A stretch of DNA of 64,000 nucleotides, taken from positions 3,787,001-3,851,000 of the forward strand of contig NZ_JAKRKC020000001.1 in the NCBI RefSeq assembly GCF_022664455.2, written 5' to 3'. The translations under genes and the position numbers were made by a program. Every line of letters begins with the position of its first letter. The stretch's first letter is position 1. Under the pieces are notes generated by a model, which was not told the DNA's origin, did no database searches, and was given only the letters and a program-made list of their open reading frames with translations. The stretch is from Actinomadura luzonensis. Lineage in GTDB: Bacteria > Actinomycetota > Actinomycetes > Streptosporangiales > Streptosporangiaceae. Below, piece after piece: positions 27,218-35,685 of this stretch.

Positions 27218-28669
27218 TCAGGTGGCGGGCGGTGGCGGGGGCCAGGTGAGCGGGAGCCGGCGCACCCCCGTCATCGTCGGCGTCGGGATGAACAGGACAG
27301 GGTCCTCCGGATCGGTGCGGATCGGGTTGATCCGGTCGAGCAGGATGCCGGGCGCGACCCGCTCCTCCAGCCGGGCCAGCGGCGCGCCCAGGCAGAAGTG
27401 GATGCCGCGCCCGAAGGCCAGGTGCGGGTTGGGGTCGCGGCCGGGGTCGAACGTCTCCGGGCCGGGGAACGCCCGGGGGTCGCGGTTGGCCGCGGCCAGC
27501 CAGACCATGACGTAGCTGTCGGCCGGGATCGTCACCCCGCCCAGCTCGCTCTCGCGGGTGGTGGACCGGGCGACGGCGGCGAACGGCGTGAGCAGCCGCA
27601 ACGACTCCTCGATGACGGCCGGCACCGTGGCGCGGTCCGCCCGCGCCCGCTCCTGCTGCCCGGGGAGGGCGTCGAGGCACAGGACGGTGTTGCCGAGCAG
27701 CATCGTGGTGGTGATGTGCCCGGCCAGCAGCAGCACCATCGCGAAGTTGACCACCTGCACGTCGGGCAGGCGCTCGCCGTCCACCTCGGCCTCGACCAGC
27801 CGGGTGAGCAGGTCGGCGCGCGGCCGGCGGCGGCGTTCGGCGGCGTGCCCGCCGAGGTAGGCGGCCATCTCCCGCCAGGCCCGCGTCGAGGACTCCACGA
27901 GCGCCTGCCGCTCCAGCCCGGTGTCGGTGACCGAGAGCTGGGCGTCGCGCTCGAACAGCGCGTCCGCCCACCGCTTGAACAGCTCGCGGTCGCCTACGGG
28001 CACGCCCAGCAGCTCGGCGATGACGATGACCGGCAGCGGGTGGGCGAGGTCGGCCACGAGTTCCAGCCGGCCGCGCTCGCGGGCCGCGTCCAGCAGCTCT
28101 TGGGTGAGGGCGGCGATGCGCGGTTCGAGGTCGGCGACGACCTTGCGGGTGAAGGCGCTGCTGACGAGCTTGCGCAGCTTGCCGTGCGCCGGCGGGTCGA
28201 TCTGGGTGATGAAGCCCTCCATCGACAGCTCCTCGGGCAGGACGCCGGGCGGGAGCAGGCGCACGGTGTCCGAGGAGTAGGTGCCGGGGTCGGCGAGGAC
28301 GCCGTCGTACTCGGTGAAGGCGAAGAGGTCGCGGGTCTCCCGCAGCCGCGCCCGCTGCTCGGCCCGGTCGCCGGGGAGCACGGACAGCCCGAAGTCGAGG
28401 GCCTCGACGCCGAGCCGCACCCCGGCGAGCTGCACCCGCAGGACGTGCTCCCACCCGCCGTGGACGACGCGGTAGCGGTGCTCGCGGCCGGGCGCGGGCA
28501 CCCGCTCGACCATCCCGGCGCTCTCGAGCCGGCGGGCGACGGTGCTGGTGGCGGTCTTGCTGACGCCGAGGTCGGCGGCCAGCTCGGTGAGCGAGCGGTG
28601 CGGCGGGTCGCAGATCATCAGCCAGGCGTACATGCGGCCCATGGTGCGGGTGCCGCCCAGGCGCTCCAT
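27218..28669 (-). CDS. GbsR/MarR-like DNA-binding domain fused to N-terminally truncated cytochrome P450
   Basis: About 483 residues in one frame. Residues 1-115 match GbsR-type winged-helix regulators: MERLGGTRTMGRMYAWLMIC, SLTELAADLGVSKTATSTVA, then RRLESAGMVERVPAPGREHR. At LRETRDLFAFTEYDGVLADP the sequence passes into a P450 that lacks its first 60-70 residues. The rest is intact: ITQIDPPAHGKLRKLVSSAF, I-helix LLLAGHITTTML, ExxR in EESLRLL, and heme loop FGRGIHFCLGAPLARLE. The ATG is 35 bp after the GMC stop with no clear ribosome site. It may be an in-frame deletion joining a regulator gene and a P450 gene; activity is doubtful. Confidence 0.75.
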   Translation of the reverse strand: MERLGGTRTMGRMYAWLMICDPPHRSLTELAADLGVSKTATSTVARRLESAGMVERVPAPGREHRYRVVHGGWEHVLRVQLAGVRLGVEALDFGLSVLPGDRAEQRARLRETRDLFAFTEYDGVLADPGTYSSDTVRLLPPGVLPEELSMEGFITQIDPPAHGKLRKLVSSAFTRKVVADLEPRIAALTQELLDAARERGRLELVADLAHPLPVIVIAELLGVPVGDRELFKRWADALFERDAQLSVTDTGLERQALVESSTRAWREMAAYLGGHAAERRRRPRADLLTRLVEAEVDGERLPDVQVVNFAMVLLLAGHITTTMLLGNTVLCLDALPGQQERARADRATVPAVIEESLRLLTPFAAVARSTTRESELGGVTIPADSYVMVWLAAANRDPRAFPGPETFDPGRDPNPHLAFGRGIHFCLGAPLARLEERVAPGILLDRINPIRTDPEDPVLFIPTPTMTGVRRLPLTWPPPPPAT

Positions 28670-28704
28670 GACCAGGCCGTCGCGACCGAGGAGCGCGCAA
28701 GGGA

Positions 28705-30153
28705 CTACCGGGCGAGGATCAGGGCGGCGACGTGCTCGCCGATCATCATGGCGTCCAGCGCCGTGGGCGAGCGCAGCGCCACCGGCACGATCGACAGGTC
28801 GGCGACCCGCAGCCCCTCGATGCCGTGCACCCGGCAGTCCTCGCCCACCACCGCCCCCGGCGCGCCCTCGGGCCCCATCGCGGCCCCGCCGGTCAGGGCC
28901 AGCCGGCTGAACGTCGTGGCGCGCAGCCGCTCCTCCAGCTCGCCGTCCTCGCCCGGCGCGGGGACGGCCTCGACGGTGGCGGCGAAGGCCGGGTGCCGGG
29001 CGAGCGTCCAGGCGTGCCGGTACGCCTCCCGCATCCGCCGCAGGTCCCCGGGCTCCCGGTAGAAGCCGAGGTCCACGCGGAGCGGGTCGGCGGCGGACGG
29101 CCCGGTGAGCGTGACCGAGCCGCGCGCGGCCGGGGCGAGGTCGCCGACCATGAGCGTGGCCATGACCGGCCCGCCCTGCGGCGGCGGCCCGCAGAACAGG
29201 CACAGGTAGAAGCCGTCGTCCGGCTCGTGGCCGGGGATCGCGGGCAGGCGGGCGATCACCTGCGTCACCGGCGCCCGCCGGCACGGCGCCGGGCCGCGGC
29301 GGCGCGGGCAGGACCGCGCCGGGCTGGTCGCGCAGGCCGCGCCCGACGCCGGGCAGGTCGGCGGCGACCGCCACCCCGGCGCGGCGCAGCCCGGCGGCGG
29401 GCCCGAGGCCGGAGCGCAGCAGCAGCGCGGGCGTGAGCGGGGCGCCCGCGGCGAGGATCACCTCGCGGGCGGTGACGGCCTCTCCCCCGGCCAGCACGCC
29501 GTAGCCCGCCCGCGCCGCACCAGCACGCGCTCGACCGGGCAGCCGGCGCGCACGGTCAGGTTCGGCCGCCCGCGGGCGGGCGCGAGGTGGGTCAGCGCGG
29601 TGGACATGCGCCGCCGGCCGCGCCGGTGGTGCGGGTACGGCCCGATGCCGCGCGCGCCGGGCGCGTTCAGGTCGGCGCAGTACGGGTGCCCGGCGTCCAG
29701 CGCGGCCTCGACCAGCCCGCGCACCGGCGGCGTCCACTGCTCCTCCGGCCAGCGGGTGATCGGGACGGGCCCGGCGTCGCCGTGGTACGGCAGCCCGCCG
29801 TACTCCAGGTCGTGCTCCACCCGCCGGTAGGACTCCAGCACCCGCTCCCAGTCCCAGGCGGGCAGCCCGAGCGCGGCCCAGGCGCGGAAGTCCCCGGCCG
29901 TGGCCCGCACCGCGCCCATGCCGTTGACCTGGGCCGAGCCGCCCACGACCCGGCCCCGGGCCAGCGGCTCGGCGCGTCCGCCGGTGACGGTGGCCCGCAG
30001 CCCCCAGTCGAGCCCGTCCGCGACGCCGGTCCCGTCCCCCGCGTCGGGCCCCGCCTCGAGGACCACGACCCGCCGGGCGGGGTCGGCGGACAGCCGTTCG
30101 GCCAGCACGCAGCCCGCCGTCCCCGCCCCGACGATCAGGTGATCGATCTCCAT
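28705..30153 (-). pseudogene. GMC oxidoreductase with two frameshifts
   Basis: Three frames together make one GMC-family FAD oxidoreductase of about 480 residues. The first part (from ATG 30153) has the FAD motif MEIDHLIVGAGTAGCVLAER and ARGRVVGGSAQVNGMGAVRA. Near 29495-29525 the frame changes to GYGVLAGGEAVTAREVILAA, then GAPLTPALLLRSGLGP. Near 29290-29340 it changes again to APVTQVIARLPAIPGHEPDD, and the C-terminal part ends LSIVPVALRSPTALDAMMIG, the usual GMC C-terminus. As sequenced the gene cannot make a full enzyme. The alternative is assembly indels; the neighbouring genes also show junction problems. Confidence 0.8.
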
Positions 30154-30220
30154 GCGGCCACCGTAGGCAGGGGCCGGCGGCGGGCTCTTGGACGAATGTG
30201 ACCTGGGCCGCGCGGAGCGC

Positions 30221-30240
30221 CCATTGCATGGCCATGCATA
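30221..30240. promoter_or_regulatory. ARG box (ArgR site) upstream of argG
   Basis: CCATTGCATGGCCATGCATA contains the perfect 14-bp palindrome TGCATGGCCATGCA and closely resembles the published Streptomyces ARG-box type. It overlaps the -35 region of the argG promoter, so ArgR with arginine would block transcription. Confidence 0.75.
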
Positions 30241-30248
30241 GGTGTGTA

Positions 30249-30254
30249 TATACT
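30249..30254 (+). promoter_or_regulatory. argG -10 element, leaderless transcript
   Basis: TATACT lies 7 bases before the GTG at 30262, so transcription should begin at or next to the start codon. A possible -35, TTGCAT (30224-30229), is 19 bp upstream. Confidence 0.55.
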
Positions 30255-30261
30255 TCTGCTC

Positions 30262-31710
30262 GTGTCCAAGGTACTCACCTCCCTGCCTGTCGGTGAACGG
30301 GTCGGGATCGCCTTCTCCGGCGGTCTCGACACTTCGGTAGCGGTCGCGTGGATGCGCGAGAAGGGTGCAGTGCCGTGCACCTACACCGCTGAGATCGGCC
30401 AGTACGACGAGCCCGACATCGCCTCCGTCCCCGGCCGCGCCACCGCCTACGGCGCCGAGGTCGCCCGCCTGGTCGACTGCCGGGCGGCGCTCGTGGAGGA
30501 AGGGCTGGCCGCGCTGGCCTGCGGCGCGTTCCACATCCGCTCCGGCGGCCGCACCTACTTCAACACCACCCCGCTCGGCCGGGCCGTCACCGGCACCCTC
30601 CTCGTGCGCGCCATGCTGGAGGACGGCGTGCAGATCTGGGGCGACGGCTCGACGTTCAAGGGCAACGACATCGAGCGCTTCTACCGCTACGGCCTGCTGG
30701 CCAACCCGTCCCTGCGCATCTACAAGCCGTGGCTCGACGCCGACTTCGTGCACGAGCTCGGCGGGCGCAAGGAGATGTCGGAGTGGCTGCTCGCGCACGG
30801 CCTGCCCTACCGCGACAGCACCGAGAAGGCGTACTCCACCGACGCCAACATCTGGGGCGCCACCCACGAGGCCAAGTCGCTGGAGCACCTCGACACCGGC
30901 ATCGAGATCGTCGAGCCGATCATGGGCGTGCGGGCCTGGGACCCGGAGGTCGAGATCGTCCCCGAGGACGTCACGATCGGCTTCGAGCAGGGCCGCCCGG
31001 TGACGATCAACGGCAAGGAGTTCGCCTCCGCCGTCGACCTGGTGCTGGAGGCCAACGCGATCGGCGGCCGGCACGGGCTCGGCATGTCCGACCAGATCGA
31101 GAACCGCATCATCGAGGCCAAGAGCCGCGGCATCTACGAGGCCCCCGGCATGGCGCTGCTGCACGCCGCCTACGAGCGGCTGGTCAACGCCATCCACAAC
31201 GAGGACACGCTCGCCAGCTACCACGTCGAGGGCCGCAAGCTCGGCCGGCTGCTGTACGAGGGCCGCTGGCTCGACCCGCAGGCGCTGATGCTGCGCGAGT
31301 CGCTGCAGCGCTGGGTCGGCATGGCCATCACCGGCGAGGTGACGCTGCGGCTGCGCCGCGGCGAGGACTACTCGATCCTCGACACCTCCGGCCCGGCCTT
31401 CAGCTACCACCCCGACAAGCTGTCGATGGAGCGCACCGAGGACTCCGCGTTCGGCCCGGTCGACCGCATCGGCCAGCTCACCATGCGCAACCTCGACATC
31501 GCCGACTCCCGCTCCAAGCTGGAGCAGTACGCCCGGCTCGGCATCGTGGGCGGCGGCCGACCGAGCCTGGTCGGCGCGGCCCAGGCCGCCGCGACGGGCC
31601 TGATCGGCGCGATGGACGAGGGCGGCGCGGAGGCCATCGCCTCGCGCGGCGAGGCGGCCGAGGAAGAGGAGCTGCTGGACCAGGCCGCGATGGAGTTCGG
31701 CACCGACTGA
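30262..31710 (+). CDS. argG: argininosuccinate synthase
   Basis: About 482 residues, the long (E. coli-like) form of the enzyme. It condenses citrulline and aspartate with ATP to argininosuccinate in arginine synthesis. The P-loop-like ATP pyrophosphatase motif is VGIAFSGGLDTSVAVAWM; RTYFNTTPLGRAVTGTLLVR and WGDGSTFKGNDIERFYRYGL are further conserved blocks. I chose the GTG at 30262, because the frame's earlier start at 30244 would lie upstream of the -10 element. A hairpin follows the gene. No other arginine genes are adjacent, so it is a single-gene unit under ArgR. Confidence 0.97.
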   Translation: MSKVLTSLPVGERVGIAFSGGLDTSVAVAWMREKGAVPCTYTAEIGQYDEPDIASVPGRATAYGAEVARLVDCRAALVEEGLAALACGAFHIRSGGRTYFNTTPLGRAVTGTLLVRAMLEDGVQIWGDGSTFKGNDIERFYRYGLLANPSLRIYKPWLDADFVHELGGRKEMSEWLLAHGLPYRDSTEKAYSTDANIWGATHEAKSLEHLDTGIEIVEPIMGVRAWDPEVEIVPEDVTIGFEQGRPVTINGKEFASAVDLVLEANAIGGRHGLGMSDQIENRIIEAKSRGIYEAPGMALLHAAYERLVNAIHNEDTLASYHVEGRKLGRLLYEGRWLDPQALMLRESLQRWVGMAITGEVTLRLRRGEDYSILDTSGPAFSYHPDKLSMERTEDSAFGPVDRIGQLTMRNLDIADSRSKLEQYARLGIVGGGRPSLVGAAQAAATGLIGAMDEGGAEAIASRGEAAEEEELLDQAAMEFGTD

Positions 31711-31723
31711 GCCCGGCCCCTGT

Positions 31724-31765
31724 ACGCCGGACCACTGCACGCCGGACCACTGCACGGACCACTGG
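31724..31765. repeat. 2.8 copies of a 15-bp tandem repeat after argG
   Basis: Two exact copies of ACGCCGGACCACTGC and a partial copy lie between the argG stop and the hairpin terminator. Confidence 0.85.
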
Positions 31766-31770
31766 GCGGA

Positions 31771-31800
31771 TGAGCCGCGGGGAGACCTCCCCGCGGCTCA
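31771..31800. terminator. strong bidirectional hairpin terminator
   Basis: TGAGCCGCGGGGAG and CTCCCCGCGGCTCA form a perfect 14-bp stem with a minimal loop. It stands 60 bp after argG and its last three bases are the stop codon of the convergent PucR-like gene. Confidence 0.8.
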
Positions 31801-32994
31801 CGCGTTCCTGGACGGCAGCAGCCGGGCGGCGTCCAGGGCGAGCGCCAGGTCCACCAGGTCGCGGGGGCGGGCCAGCGAGCGGCCGGTGAGCTGCTCGATC
31901 CTGCGCACCCGGTTGACGATCGTGTTGCGGTGGCAGAACAGCCGGGCCGCGGCGCGGGCGGCCGAGCCGTCGCAGGCGAGCCAGGTCTCCAGCGTCGTCA
32001 GCAGGGTGTCGCGGTCGGCCGAGTCGAGCGCGAGCAGCGGGCCGAGCGCGCTGTCCAGCAGGTGGAAGGCCAGGTCCGGCCGGGTGATCATGAGCGCGGC
32101 CGGGACGCGGGCGTCCAGCCGGGCGATCTCGGGGCCGCCGTCCACGCAGGTGCGCATGGCGAGCAGGGCCAGCTCGTGGGCGGCGCCCAGCTCGGCCAGG
32201 CCGGGCACGACCGGGCTGACCCCGGCCACGCCGCTGATGACGACGCTGAGCTCCTTGCACAGCTCGTCCAGGCCGGCCTCGCCGAGCGCGGCCACCGCGA
32301 CCTCGTGGCCGGTGCGCATCCGCCAGAGCAGCCGCAGGCCGCCCACGCTGCCGGGCAGCCGGGCGTCGTCCTGCCGGCCGCCGCGGCGCACCGTGATCAC
32401 CGCGTACCGGTCGTGCTCGGGCAGGTCGAGGGCCGCCCCGGCGGCGCGGATCACCCCGGCGTCGGCGCTGCCGTCGAGCAGGGCGTCGAGCAGCGCGTTG
32501 ACGCGTTCCCTGCTGCGGCCGAGTATCTCCTGCTCGCGCCGGTTGTAGGTGTCGCAGGCGACCATGGACTGCCGGTCGATGGCGTGCCAGACGTGCCCGG
32601 CGGCGCGGACCAGCACGCTCAGCCGCTCGGGCCGCTCGCGTTCCATGTGCTCCACGAGCGCCGACCAGACGACCTGGCCGGCCAGGCGGTACATGCGCAG
32701 CAGCGAGTCCAGCGGCAGGCCCTGCTCGGCCCGGCGGCGGGCCATGCTGGCGGTGAAGACCAGGTCGCGCCGCTCCGAGGGCTCCTGGAGGATCGCGGTG
32801 AGCCCGAGCCGCACGCCTTCGAGCGTGCTCTTCCAGTGCTCGTCGTAGGGCACGCAGGCGCGGTACACCTCGTCGCCGTCGCGGGTGCGGGCGACCAGCT
32901 CGCCGGTCAGCTCGGGCAGGTGCTCCAGCAGGACCACGGCGGCGGTGCGCAACGTCTGGCGGACGTCCTCGTCCACGACCGTAGGGGGACGCAT
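31798..32994 (-). CDS. PucR/CdaR-family transcriptional regulator
   Basis: A protein of 398 residues. The N-terminal helical domain (SLLRMYRLAGQVVWSALVEH) and the middle region (VISGVAGVSPVVPGLAELGA) fit the PucR/CdaR layout. The C-terminal HTH_30 domain reads LETWLACDGSAARAAARLFC, then HRNTIVNRVRRIEQLTG, the hallmark of the family. Members activate catabolic or transport genes in response to purines, amino acids or sugar acids. It is divergent from the ten-gene branched-chain-type ABC operon with 200 bp between, so it is the best candidate to control it. The stop codon is part of the shared terminator. Confidence 0.88.
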   Translation of the reverse strand: MRPPTVVDEDVRQTLRTAAVVLLEHLPELTGELVARTRDGDEVYRACVPYDEHWKSTLEGVRLGLTAILQEPSERRDLVFTASMARRRAEQGLPLDSLLRMYRLAGQVVWSALVEHMERERPERLSVLVRAAGHVWHAIDRQSMVACDTYNRREQEILGRSRERVNALLDALLDGSADAGVIRAAGAALDLPEHDRYAVITVRRGGRQDDARLPGSVGGLRLLWRMRTGHEVAVAALGEAGLDELCKELSVVISGVAGVSPVVPGLAELGAAHELALLAMRTCVDGGPEIARLDARVPAALMITRPDLAFHLLDSALGPLLALDSADRDTLLTTLETWLACDGSAARAAARLFCHRNTIVNRVRRIEQLTGRSLARPRDLVDLALALDAARLLPSRNA

Positions 32995-33056
32995 TCCACG
33001 AGGCTGCCACCGGACCCCGCTCTAGAACAAGGCTCTGTAGCGTTTTGTGATCTGCC

Positions 33057-33074
33057 GTTGTGCGGCTGCACAAC
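33057..33074. promoter_or_regulatory. inverted repeat in the PucR/liv intergenic region
   Basis: GTTGTGC and GCACAAC are perfect 7-bp arms around GGCT, in the 200-bp divergent promoter region. It may be the operator for the PucR-like protein. The rest of 32995-33194 holds no gene. Confidence 0.45.
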
Positions 33075-33194
33075 CGGGGCCCGGCCGCGGTGGGCAGGCC
33101 GCCTGACTTCACGCCGGCATCTGGACGACGGTGCACGTCAGCGGTTTGGGTGAGCCGGCATGGGGTCTTGGGAGGAAGTCGCCTTGGATGTGGC

Positions 33195-33974
33195 ATGGCG
33201 GAGCTGAGCGTCGGCGAGCTCGTGGTGGACTACGGCCCGGTGCGCGCCCTGGACGGCGTGTCGATGCGCGTGCCGTCCGGCGCGGTCGTCGCCGTGCTCG
33301 GCGCGAACGGCGCCGGCAAGACGACGCTGCTGCGCGCGGTCTCGGGAACGCTCCGGTTCCAGCGGGGCCGGGTGGCGCGCGGCGCGGTCGAGCTGGACGG
33401 CGCCCGCCTGACCGGCCTGCCCGCCGCGGCCGTGGTGCGGCGCGGCGTCACGCACGTGCCGGAGGGCCGGCGGGTGTTCGCCAGGATGACGGTGGAGGAG
33501 AACCTGCGCGCGGGCGGCCTCGGCACGCCCCGCCGGGAGGCGGCGCGGGCCAGGGAGCGCGTGCGCGAGCTGTTCCCGGTGCTGGCCGAGCGCTCCCGCC
33601 AGCCGGCCGGGCTGCTGTCGGGCGGCGAGCAGCAGATGCTCGCCATCGGCCGGGCGCTGATGGCCGGGCCGTCGGTGCTGCTGCTGGACGAGCCGACGCT
33701 GGGCCTCGCGCCGCAGATGGCGGCCAGGATCGCCGCGACGGTCCGGGCGATCAACGCGGCGGGCACGTCGGTGCTGCTGGTGGAGCAGAACGTGGCCACG
33801 GCGCTGGCGCTCGCCTCGCACGCGTACGTGCTGGAGGTCGGCCGGGTGGCGATGGAGGGACCGGCGGCCGAGCTGGCCGCCAGCGACGAGGTGCGGCGGC
33901 GCTACCTGGGCGTCAGCGACGACGCGCCCGGGGAGCTGCGCGCGCGGGCGGCGCTGGCGAGGTGGCCGGCATGA
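33195..33974 (+). CDS. branched-chain amino acid-type ABC transporter ATPase (LivF-like), system 1
   Basis: About 259 residues from MAELSVGELVVDYGPVRALD. Walker A is GANGAGKTTLL, the signature is LLSGGEQQMLAIGRAL, Walker B is VLLLDEPTLGLAP, and the H-loop region is LLVEQNVATALALA. The short LivF architecture ends MEGPAAELAAS. It is the first of ten genes read in the same direction with 4-bp overlaps. It energises uptake of a polar amino acid, amide or urea together with the permeases downstream; the ligand cannot be read from sequence. Confidence 0.92.
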   Translation: MAELSVGELVVDYGPVRALDGVSMRVPSGAVVAVLGANGAGKTTLLRAVSGTLRFQRGRVARGAVELDGARLTGLPAAAVVRRGVTHVPEGRRVFARMTVEENLRAGGLGTPRREAARARERVRELFPVLAERSRQPAGLLSGGEQQMLAIGRALMAGPSVLLLDEPTLGLAPQMAARIAATVRAINAAGTSVLLVEQNVATALALASHAYVLEVGRVAMEGPAAELAASDEVRRRYLGVSDDAPGELRARAALARWPA

Positions 33975-34798
33975 CCCCGGCGGAGACGGCCCCCGGGGGC
34001 ATGACCCCGACATACCAACCGGGCGGTATGCCCCGGCTGGAGGTCCGCGACGTGACGGTCCGCTTCGCCGGGCTGACGGCGCTCGACGGCGTCGGCTTCA
34101 CCGTCGAGCCCGGCACCGTCCACGCCGTGATCGGCCCCAACGGGGCGGGCAAGTCCACCTGCTTCAACGTGTTGTCCGGCGTCTACAAGGCCACCTCGGG
34201 CAGCGTCCGGCTGGGCGGGGCCGAGCTGACCGCGCTGCGCCCGCACCAGGTGGCCGCGCTCGGCGTGGCCCGCACCTTCCAGAACATCGCGCTCTCCCCC
34301 CGCCTGCCGGTGCGCGACAACCTGCTGCTGGGCCGGCACCGGCTCACCCGGGCCGGGTTCGCGGCGGCGGGCCTGCGCCTGCCGCGCGCCCGCCGCGAGG
34401 AACGCGCCCACGCGGCCAGGGTCGCCGAGATCGCCGCCTTCGTCGGGCTCGGCGACCTGCTCGCGACCCCGGTGGGGCTGCTGCCGTACGGGGTGCAGAA
34501 GCGGGTGGAGCTGGCCAGGGCCCTGGCGATGGAGCCGCGGCTGCTGCTGCTGGACGAGCCGGTCGCCGGGATGAACAGCGGCGAGCGGGTGGAGATGGCC
34601 GAGCTGATCGTCTCGGTGCGGGAGAGCCTCGGCATCTCGATCCTGCTCGTCGAGCACGACATGGGCCTGGTCATGCGGCTGGCCGACCGGGTGACCGTGC
34701 TGGACTTCGGCCGCCGCATCGCCGACGGCCCGCCCGGCGAGGTGCAGAACGACCCCAGGGTCATCGCCGCGTACCTGGGCACCGAGGAGGGCTCGTGA
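33971..34798 (+). CDS. ABC transporter ATPase (LivG-like), system 1
   Basis: About 275 residues; the ATG overlaps the previous stop (ATGA). After a short Pro/Gly leader, Walker A is GPNGAGKSTCFNVLSG, signature LLPYGVQKRVELARAL, Walker B LLLLDEPVAGMNSGE, and LVEHDMGLVMRLADRVTVLD follows, the LivG-specific end. The signature has Pro-Tyr-Gly in place of LSGG, as in many LivG proteins. It pairs with LivF to form the nucleotide-binding dimer. Confidence 0.92.
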   Translation: MTPAETAPGGMTPTYQPGGMPRLEVRDVTVRFAGLTALDGVGFTVEPGTVHAVIGPNGAGKSTCFNVLSGVYKATSGSVRLGGAELTALRPHQVAALGVARTFQNIALSPRLPVRDNLLLGRHRLTRAGFAAAGLRLPRARREERAHAARVAEIAAFVGLGDLLATPVGLLPYGVQKRVELARALAMEPRLLLLDEPVAGMNSGERVEMAELIVSVRESLGISILLVEHDMGLVMRLADRVTVLDFGRRIADGPPGEVQNDPRVIAAYLGTEEGS

Positions 34799-35685
34799 TC
34801 ACATTCCTGGAGCTTCTGGTCAACGGGATCTCCATCGGGGCCGTGTACGCGCTCATCGCGCTCGGCTTCGTCGTCATCTTCAAGGCCACCGAGGTGGTGA
34901 ACTTCGCGCACGCCTCGCTGCTGCTGGCCGGCGGCTACGTGGTGGCGCGGCTGCACGCCCAGCTCGGCTTCTGGCTCGCGCTGCTGGCCGGGATCGCGGC
35001 GGCGGCGGTGGTCGGCGCGCTGGTGGAGTTCCTCGTCATCCGCCGCAGCAAGGCCGCCTCGCACGGCGTGCTGGCGATCGTGACGATCGGCGTGGACATC
35101 GTGCTGACCACCGAGCTGACCCGCCGCATCGGCACCGAGGTGCTGGCCATGGGCGACCCGTGGGGGTCGCGGGTGGTGCGCCTGGGGCCGGTCACGGTCG
35201 CCGAGACCAGGATCGTCGCGCTGGTCACGGCGGGCCTGCTGATCGCCGCGTTCCTGCTGGCGTTCAAGTTCACCGGCTGGGGCGTGGCGATGCGGGCCAC
35301 GGCCGAGGACCCGGAGACGGCCGCGCTCATGGGCGTGCGGCTCGGCCGGGTGTCGCTGAGCGCGTGGGCGGTGGCCGGGGCGCTCGCCGCGGTGGCCGCG
35401 CTGTTCCTGTGCGTGTTCCCGACGCCGGGGCTGGACCGCACCTCCTCCCTGGCGGCGCTCAAGGCGTTCCCCGCCGCCATCCTCGGCGGCCTCGACTCCA
35501 CCACGGGCGCGCTGGTCGGCGGCCTGGCGGTCGGCGTCACCGAGGCCCTGATGACCGGCTACCAGAACGACCTCGCCTTCCTCGGCCGGGGCATCGGCGA
35601 CGTGGCGCCGTTCCTCGTCATGATCGCGATCCTGCTGCTGCGGCCCGCGGGCCTGTTCGGCACGAAGGAGCTGGCCCGTGTCTAG
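34795..35685 (+). CDS. ABC transporter permease (LivH-like), system 1
   Basis: A protein of 296 residues with about eight membrane helices. The family start LELLVNGISIGAVYALIALG and EVVNFAHASLLLAGGYVVAR are typical; the coupling loop is RATAEDPETAALMGVRLGRV. GTG start overlapping the LivG stop (GTGA). Forms the membrane channel with the LivM-like protein. The C-terminus ends LLLRPAGLFGTKE, the usual LivH ending. Confidence 0.93.
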   Translation: MITFLELLVNGISIGAVYALIALGFVVIFKATEVVNFAHASLLLAGGYVVARLHAQLGFWLALLAGIAAAAVVGALVEFLVIRRSKAASHGVLAIVTIGVDIVLTTELTRRIGTEVLAMGDPWGSRVVRLGPVTVAETRIVALVTAGLLIAAFLLAFKFTGWGVAMRATAEDPETAALMGVRLGRVSLSAWAVAGALAAVAALFLCVFPTPGLDRTSSLAALKAFPAAILGGLDSTTGALVGGLAVGVTEALMTGYQNDLAFLGRGIGDVAPFLVMIAILLLRPAGLFGTKELARV

